Of a stretch of 64,000 nt of DNA, positions 59,828 through 64,000 are shown piece by piece; position 1 is the stretch's first letter; every line of letters begins with the position of its first letter. The position numbers and the translations under genes are program-made. Below the pieces are notes generated by a model. It made no database searches. It saw only the letters and a program-made list of their open reading frames with translations, and had not been told where the DNA came from. The stretch is taken from positions 3,968,001 to 4,032,000 of the forward strand of contig NZ_CP152413.1 of the NCBI RefSeq assembly GCF_038967635.1, given 5' to 3'. This DNA is from Bradyrhizobium sp. B124. Its GTDB lineage: Bacteria > Pseudomonadota > Alphaproteobacteria > Rhizobiales > Xanthobacteraceae.

Positions 59828-61156
59828 ATGGGCCAGGCGTCCGTCAGCGAACTCGAACAGCAAACCATCCGCCGGGTCTATTGGCGGCTGATCCCGATCC
59901 TCTTCGTCATGATGTTCTTCAACTATCTCGACCGCATCAATCTCGGCTACGCCGGGCTGACGATGAACAAGGACCTCGGCCTCAGCCCTGCGATCTTCGG
60001 CTTTGCAGCCAGCATCTTCTTCCTCGGCTACATGGTGCTCGAGGTGCCGAGCAATCTGATGCTGCACTGGCTCGGCGCCCGGATCTGGCTCGCGCGCATC
60101 CTGATCACCTGGGGCCTCGTCGCCACGCTGACCGCCTTTGTCTGGAATCCGCTGAGCCTCTATGTGATGCGGTTCGGCCTCGGCGTCGCGGAAGCCGGCT
60201 TCATGCCCGGCGTGGTGCTGTATTTGACCTATTGGTTCCCCGCGCGCTATCGCGCCCGCGCGGTCGCCGGCTACATCATCGCCGGCTCGTTCTCGGCCGT
60301 GCTCGGCGGACCGATCTCGACCAGCATCATGACCTTCCTCGACGGCGCGTCCGGCCTGCATGGCTGGCAATGGATGTTCATCGCCGAGGGCGTGCCGACC
60401 ATTCTGCTTGGCCTCTTCACGCTCTATTATCTGACCGACCGTCCCGCCAAAGCGAACTGGCTCACCAAAGAGCAGGCCGCCTGGCTGGAGGGCGAGCTCG
60501 CCGCCGAGCGGGCCGAGATCGAACAACAGGGGCAGCACAGGTTGATCGAATGCGTGCTCGATATCAGGGTCTGGCTGCTGGCGGCGTTGTTCGGCTGCGC
60601 GCTGGTCGGCATCTATGGCCTGCTGTTGTGGCTGCCGCAGATCATCAAGGGCATGGGCAATCTCAGCAACATCGAGGTCGGCTTCCTGTCGGCGATCCCG
60701 CCGCTGCTCGGCGTCGTCGGCACCATCGTGGTCAGCCGCAGCTCGGACAAGACAGGCGACCGCAAGTTTCATCTCGCGGCCGTCTATCTGCTCGCCGCCG
60801 TCGCCATGCTCGGCAGCGCCTATGTCGCAAGCCCGGTGCTGGCCTTCGTGTTCCTCTGCATCGTCGGCTTCAGCCTGAACGCCGGAAATCCCTTGTTCTG
60901 GAGCATCAACGCCTCGCTGCTGACCGGCGCGGCCGGCGCCGCCGCGATCGCCATGGTCAACACGCTGGCGCAGTTCGGCGGCCTGATCGGCCCGTGGTGC
61001 ATCGGCCTGATCAAGGACTCCACCGGAAGCTTCTCCTGGGCGCTGGTCGGCATCGCCGGCTTCCTGTTCGTCGCCTCCGCCATCGCCGCCACCATGCGGG
61101 TCAAACCGCGCGAGACGGAATTGACGGGCGCGATTCCGTCATCCGTCGCACACTGA
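59828..61156 (+). CDS. MFS transporter, anion:cation symporter family
   Basis: 442 residues, about twelve helices. Typical features are FFNYLDRINLGYAGLTMNKD at helix 1, RFGLGVAEAGFMPGVVLYL, WFPARYRARAVAG between helices, and SINASLLTGAAGAAAIAM late. The family imports phthalate, tartrate, hydroxyphenylacetate and similar acids. It is followed after 34 bases by the ligJ-like gene, so it probably takes up an aromatic acid or a tricarboxylic ring-cleavage product such as a 4-oxalomesaconate precursor. GGGAGG precedes the ATG. Confidence 0.88.
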   Translation: MGQASVSELEQQTIRRVYWRLIPILFVMMFFNYLDRINLGYAGLTMNKDLGLSPAIFGFAASIFFLGYMVLEVPSNLMLHWLGARIWLARILITWGLVATLTAFVWNPLSLYVMRFGLGVAEAGFMPGVVLYLTYWFPARYRARAVAGYIIAGSFSAVLGGPISTSIMTFLDGASGLHGWQWMFIAEGVPTILLGLFTLYYLTDRPAKANWLTKEQAAWLEGELAAERAEIEQQGQHRLIECVLDIRVWLLAALFGCALVGIYGLLLWLPQIIKGMGNLSNIEVGFLSAIPPLLGVVGTIVVSRSSDKTGDRKFHLAAVYLLAAVAMLGSAYVASPVLAFVFLCIVGFSLNAGNPLFWSINASLLTGAAGAAAIAMVNTLAQFGGLIGPWCIGLIKDSTGSFSWALVGIAGFLFVASAIAATMRVKPRETELTGAIPSSVAH

Positions 61157-61190
61157 CAACCCTGCCAAGGGGAACAACAAGGACGCAACC

Positions 61191-62216
61191 ATGATCATCG
61201 ACTGTCACGGCCATTACACCACCGAGCCGGCCAAGCTGCAGATCTTCCGCGACAAGCAGCTCGCCGGCCTCGCCGACAGATCGCGCCGGCCGCTCACCAC
61301 CAATCTCGGCATCACCGACGACGAGATCCGCACCAGCGTCGAGGGCGCGCAGCTTCGCCTGCAGAAGGAGCGGGGCACCGACGTCACCATCTTCTCGCCG
61401 CGCGCCGCCGGCATGGCACACCATGTCGGCAAGGAAGCGACCAGCCGGGAGTGGACCACGATCTGCAACGACCTCGTGCACCGGGTCTGCACGCTGTTCC
61501 CGCAGAATTTCGTTCCCGTCTGCCAGCTGCCGCAGAGCCCGGGCGTGCAGCCCAAAAACTGCATCGAGGAGCTCGAGCGCTGCGTGACGCAGCTCGGCTT
61601 CGTCGGCTGCAACCTCAATCCCGATCCCGCCGGCGGCTATTGGTGCGATCCGCCGCTGACCGATGAATGGTGGTATCCTCTGTATGAGAAGATGGTCGAG
61701 CTCGACGTGCCGGCGATGGTCCATGTCTCTTCGTCCTGCAATCCCTGCTTCCACGGCACCGGCGCGCATTACCTCAACGGCGACACCACCGCCTTCATGC
61801 AGTTCCTGACCTCGGACATCTTCAAGCGCTTCCCGACCCTGCGCTTCATCATCCCGCATGGCGGCGGCGCGGTGCCGTATCACTGGGGCCGCTACCGCGG
61901 CCTCGCCCAGGACATGAAGCTGCCGCCGCTGTCGGAGCATCTGTTGAAGAACGTGTTCTTCGACACCTGCGTCTATCATCTCCCCGGCATCGAGCTGTTG
62001 ACCAGGGTGATCCCGGTCGAGAACATCCTGTTTGCGTCGGAGATGGTCGGTGCGGTCCGCGGCATCGATCCCGAGACCGGGCATCACTTCGACGACACCC
62101 GCCGCTACATCGACGCGCTGCCGCTGAACGCGGAGGACAAGGCCAAGATATTCGAAGGCAATGCCCGCCGGGTCTATCCGCGCCTCAACGCCCATCTCGA
62201 CCGCCGCGCACACTAG
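61191..62216 (+). CDS. ligJ: 4-oxalomesaconate hydratase (LigJ-type amidohydrolase family)
   Basis: 341 residues, the length of characterised LigJ. It starts MIIDCHGHYTTEPAKLQIFR, with the metal-binding HGH motif, and contains VGCNLNPDPAGGYWCDPPLT, VHVSSSCNPCFHGTGAHYLN and FIIPHGGGAVPYHWGRYRG. The enzyme hydrates 4-oxalomesaconate to 4-carboxy-4-hydroxy-2-oxoadipate in the protocatechuate 4,5-cleavage and gallate routes. The next gene encodes the matching aldolase, which supports the call. Confidence 0.87.
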   Translation: MIIDCHGHYTTEPAKLQIFRDKQLAGLADRSRRPLTTNLGITDDEIRTSVEGAQLRLQKERGTDVTIFSPRAAGMAHHVGKEATSREWTTICNDLVHRVCTLFPQNFVPVCQLPQSPGVQPKNCIEELERCVTQLGFVGCNLNPDPAGGYWCDPPLTDEWWYPLYEKMVELDVPAMVHVSSSCNPCFHGTGAHYLNGDTTAFMQFLTSDIFKRFPTLRFIIPHGGGAVPYHWGRYRGLAQDMKLPPLSEHLLKNVFFDTCVYHLPGIELLTRVIPVENILFASEMVGAVRGIDPETGHHFDDTRRYIDALPLNAEDKAKIFEGNARRVYPRLNAHLDRRAH

Positions 62217-62249
62217 CCGACCGCGCCGACAACACACCGGAGAACACCG

Positions 62250-62924
62250 ATGGCCATAGGATTTGTAATTCACAAGGCGAAGCGGAAAGTGTCGCCCGAC
62301 CTCGTCGCGCGCTACCGCACGCTGCCGGTCGCCAATATCAGCGACGTGATGTCGCGGATCACCGGCACCAACCGGCTGCGGCCGATGCATGCGGGCGGCT
62401 GGCTCGGCGGCCCGGCGCTGACCGTGAAGACCCGGCCCGGCGACAATCTGATGGTGCACAAGGCGATCGATCTCGCCCAGCCGGGCGACGTGATCGTGGT
62501 CGACGCCGGCGGCGTCCTGGTCAACGCCATCATCGGCGAGATCATGTCGACGCTGGCCGAGAAGAAGGGCGTCGCGGGCTTCGTGATCGACGGCTCGATC
62601 CGCGATGCCGGCGCGATCCGCGCCGGATCGTTCCCGGTGTTTGCCGCCGGCGTCGCCCATCGCGGGCCCTACAAGGACGGCCCGGGCGAGATCAATTGCG
62701 CCATCTCGATCGACGGCATGATCGTCGAGCCCGGCGATCTCATCGTGGCCGACGACGACGGCGTGCTCTGCGTGCCGCATGACGACGCCGAGGCCGTCTG
62801 CAAGCTGACCGAGGCCAAGAAGGCGACCGAGGAAAAGGCCATCCAGCAGATCCTCGCCGGCACCAGTGACCGCCGCTGGGTCGATGAGGCCCTGCAGCGG
62901 CTCGGCTGCGAGTTCAAGGACTGA
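62250..62924 (+). CDS. ligK: 4-carboxy-4-hydroxy-2-oxoadipate aldolase (LigK/RraA family)
   Basis: 224 residues. Family blocks are TLPVANISDVMSRITGTNRL, the metal- and substrate-binding GDVIVVDAGG and GFVIDGSIRDAG, and EPGDLIVADDDGVLCVP. It splits 4-carboxy-4-hydroxy-2-oxoadipate into pyruvate and oxaloacetate. It starts 33 bases after ligJ. RraA-like proteins are easily mis-assigned, but the ligJ neighbour makes the aldolase role likely. Confidence 0.87.
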   Translation: MAIGFVIHKAKRKVSPDLVARYRTLPVANISDVMSRITGTNRLRPMHAGGWLGGPALTVKTRPGDNLMVHKAIDLAQPGDVIVVDAGGVLVNAIIGEIMSTLAEKKGVAGFVIDGSIRDAGAIRAGSFPVFAAGVAHRGPYKDGPGEINCAISIDGMIVEPGDLIVADDDGVLCVPHDDAEAVCKLTEAKKATEEKAIQQILAGTSDRRWVDEALQRLGCEFKD

Positions 62925-63177
62925 CCTGCGGCCGCCGCCCAGGAGGCGGGATGCCTGCCTCTTGGGCATAAGTCTCCGCAAAACCGGCGAGAATCACCAC
63001 CGCGCAGCCGGTTGGCGGGCCCGTCGACCGGCATCGGGAATTTTTCCCGATTTCGGATGGAAAAGAATCCCGGACCTCCGGGACACATCTTGTTTGCCAA
63101 AGCACCAGCGCTCCCGCAGTCTCAAAACCAAGGTTCGTCGGGGATAAAAGCCGAACCGGGACAACAGGGTGGGCGTT

Positions 63178-64000
63178 ATGGCTGGTGCGTTGTTGCTTAC
63201 GGCAACACGATTTTTGTCTTCTTCGGCCATTACGCGCGGCGTTGCGGCCATGCTCACCGCCATCGGAGCTGCAGCGCCGCTGACGATGGTGCAGGCCCAG
63301 ACCCCTGCCCCGACCGAACTACCGCCGGTCACCGTGATTGCCCCCTCGCCGCTGTCAGGCACACGCAGCATCAAGCCTGCCGCCCGGCCGGTGGTGCGGA
63401 CCTCGCGAACCGCCCGCACACGGGCCGCGCCGGTGCAAACCGCGGCGGCGCCCGAGGGCGGTACCGGGGTCCCTGGTCCGTCCGACCGCGACTCGAGCCT
63501 GCTTGATCGCGACAAGATCCCGTCCAACACCGAGGTGCTGACCTCGGCGGATTTCAGCCGCAACTATTCGACGAACTTTCTTGACTCGGTGAACCGCAAG
63601 CTGCCCGGCGTCACGCTGACCGATCAGACCGGCAATCCCTTCCAGCGCAATCTCGACTATCGCGGCTTCGTCGCCTCGCCGGTTCAGGGAACGCCGCAGG
63701 GCATCGCGGTCTATCAGAACGGCGTCCGCGTCAACGAATCCTGGGGTGACGTGGTCAACTGGGATTTCATCCCGGAAAAGGCCATCGACCGAGTGTCGCT
63801 GGTTCCCAATAACCCCGTGTTCGGCCTCAACGCGATCGGCGGCGCGCTCAGCATCCAGATGAAGAACGGTTTCACCTATCAGGGCGTCGAGGGTGAAGTG
63901 TTCGGCGGCTCCTTTGGGCGCGTGCAGGGCAGCGTGCAGGCCGGCGGCCAGAAGGACAATATCTCGGCCTATGCCGTGTTCGAATCCGCCTATGACCGCG
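63178..64000 (+). CDS. TonB-dependent outer-membrane receptor, 3' end outside window
   Basis: 274 residues lie in the window and the frame is open at the edge. A signal peptide (about 1-40, ending VQA) is followed by ELPPVTVIAPSPL, a TonB-box-like segment, a Pro/Ala/Thr linker, and then the plug domain (LDSVNRKLPGVTLTDQTGNP, YRGFVASPVQGTPQGIAVYQ, NNPVFGLNAIGGALSIQMKN). The barrel begins near residue 240. It transports a ligand into the periplasm with TonB energy; position after ligJ/ligK suggests an aromatic compound or a metal-aromatic complex, though the 253-base gap allows independent expression. Confidence 0.85.
   Translation, partial: MAGALLLTATRFLSSSAITRGVAAMLTAIGAAAPLTMVQAQTPAPTELPPVTVIAPSPLSGTRSIKPAARPVVRTSRTARTRAAPVQTAAAPEGGTGVPGPSDRDSSLLDRDKIPSNTEVLTSADFSRNYSTNFLDSVNRKLPGVTLTDQTGNPFQRNLDYRGFVASPVQGTPQGIAVYQNGVRVNESWGDVVNWDFIPEKAIDRVSLVPNNPVFGLNAIGGALSIQMKNGFTYQGVEGEVFGGSFGRVQGSVQAGGQKDNISAYAVFESAYDR

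Noticed and set aside
61101..62981. Minus-strand 626-codon frame opposite ligJ and ligK
   Set aside because: No motif; low-complexity composition; the plus-strand proteins are recognised end to end.
1..64000. tRNA, rRNA, riboswitch or CRISPR array
   Set aside because: No cloverleaf-like sequence, ribosomal RNA segment, regular spacer array or convincing riboswitch leader was seen on either strand; a covariance-model scan would be needed to exclude small RNAs.

Overview
The window reads as chromosomal DNA of a GC-rich alphaproteobacterium, most likely Bradyrhizobium or a close relative. Support comes from uniformly high GC coding DNA, gene families typical of that group (DUF2778 protein, PilZ protein, FCD-type GntR regulators, many aromatic-acid and sugar-acid catabolic genes) and several families of palindromic intergenic repeats. 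I see no rRNA, tRNA, CRISPR array, integrase, transposase or phage genes. Assignments are by recognition of sequence motifs and family resemblance; no database search was run.

Layout. (1) 1-9540: 3' part of hemE, then a catabolic locus. One strand carries a heme-oxygenase-like diiron enzyme, two 2Fe-2S ferredoxins flanking a 98-residue protein of unknown function, a GntR regulator and a GMC oxidoreductase. The other strand carries a permease, an aldehyde dehydrogenase and a GlcG-like protein. The shared promoter region holds two near-identical GTATAC-type operator candidates. (2) 9530-17300: flavin hydroxylase plus extradiol dioxygenase, a GGDEF/EAL protein, and a Rieske oxygenase/GntR/reductase operon. 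(3) 17466-23877: DUF2778 protein, second GGDEF/EAL protein, DOPA-dioxygenase-like protein, methyltransferase, unknown proteins. (4) 24232-25546: a lower-GC scar in which a PilZ gene is cut and joined to a frameshifted DACNV-type nucleotide-sensor gene. (5) 25939-30466: crotonase, SDR, DUF1932-type dehydrogenase, dihydroxyphthalate-decarboxylase-like protein, TetR. (6) 30524-33440: oxidative galactose operon (dehydrogenase, mutarotase, lactonase). (7) 33679-37473: acetylpolyamine amidohydrolase, TetR, desaturase, MetX-like hydrolase. (8) 37679-45736: a glucarate/galactarate regulon (gudP, LysR, kdgD, gudD, 2-oxoglutarate semialdehyde dehydrogenase, garD) leading to 2-oxoglutarate. (9) 46591-53468: a six-gene chain of overlapping genes, leuC-leuD-leuB-like plus a complete ABC importer, divergent from an IclR regulator. 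(10) 53571-58441: alanine dehydrogenase with an Lrp-type regulator, cytochrome b561, membrane and secreted proteins. (11) 58690-64000: LysR, MFS transporter, ligJ-like hydratase, ligK-like aldolase and the start of a TonB-dependent receptor, matching the lower part of the protocatechuate/gallate 4,5-cleavage pathway.

The best candidates for undescribed biology are the diiron oxygenase/two-ferredoxin locus (3.9-7.5 kb), the LeuCDB-plus-importer operon (46.6-52.6 kb), and the decayed DACNV sensor gene fused to a broken PilZ gene (24.2-25.5 kb).
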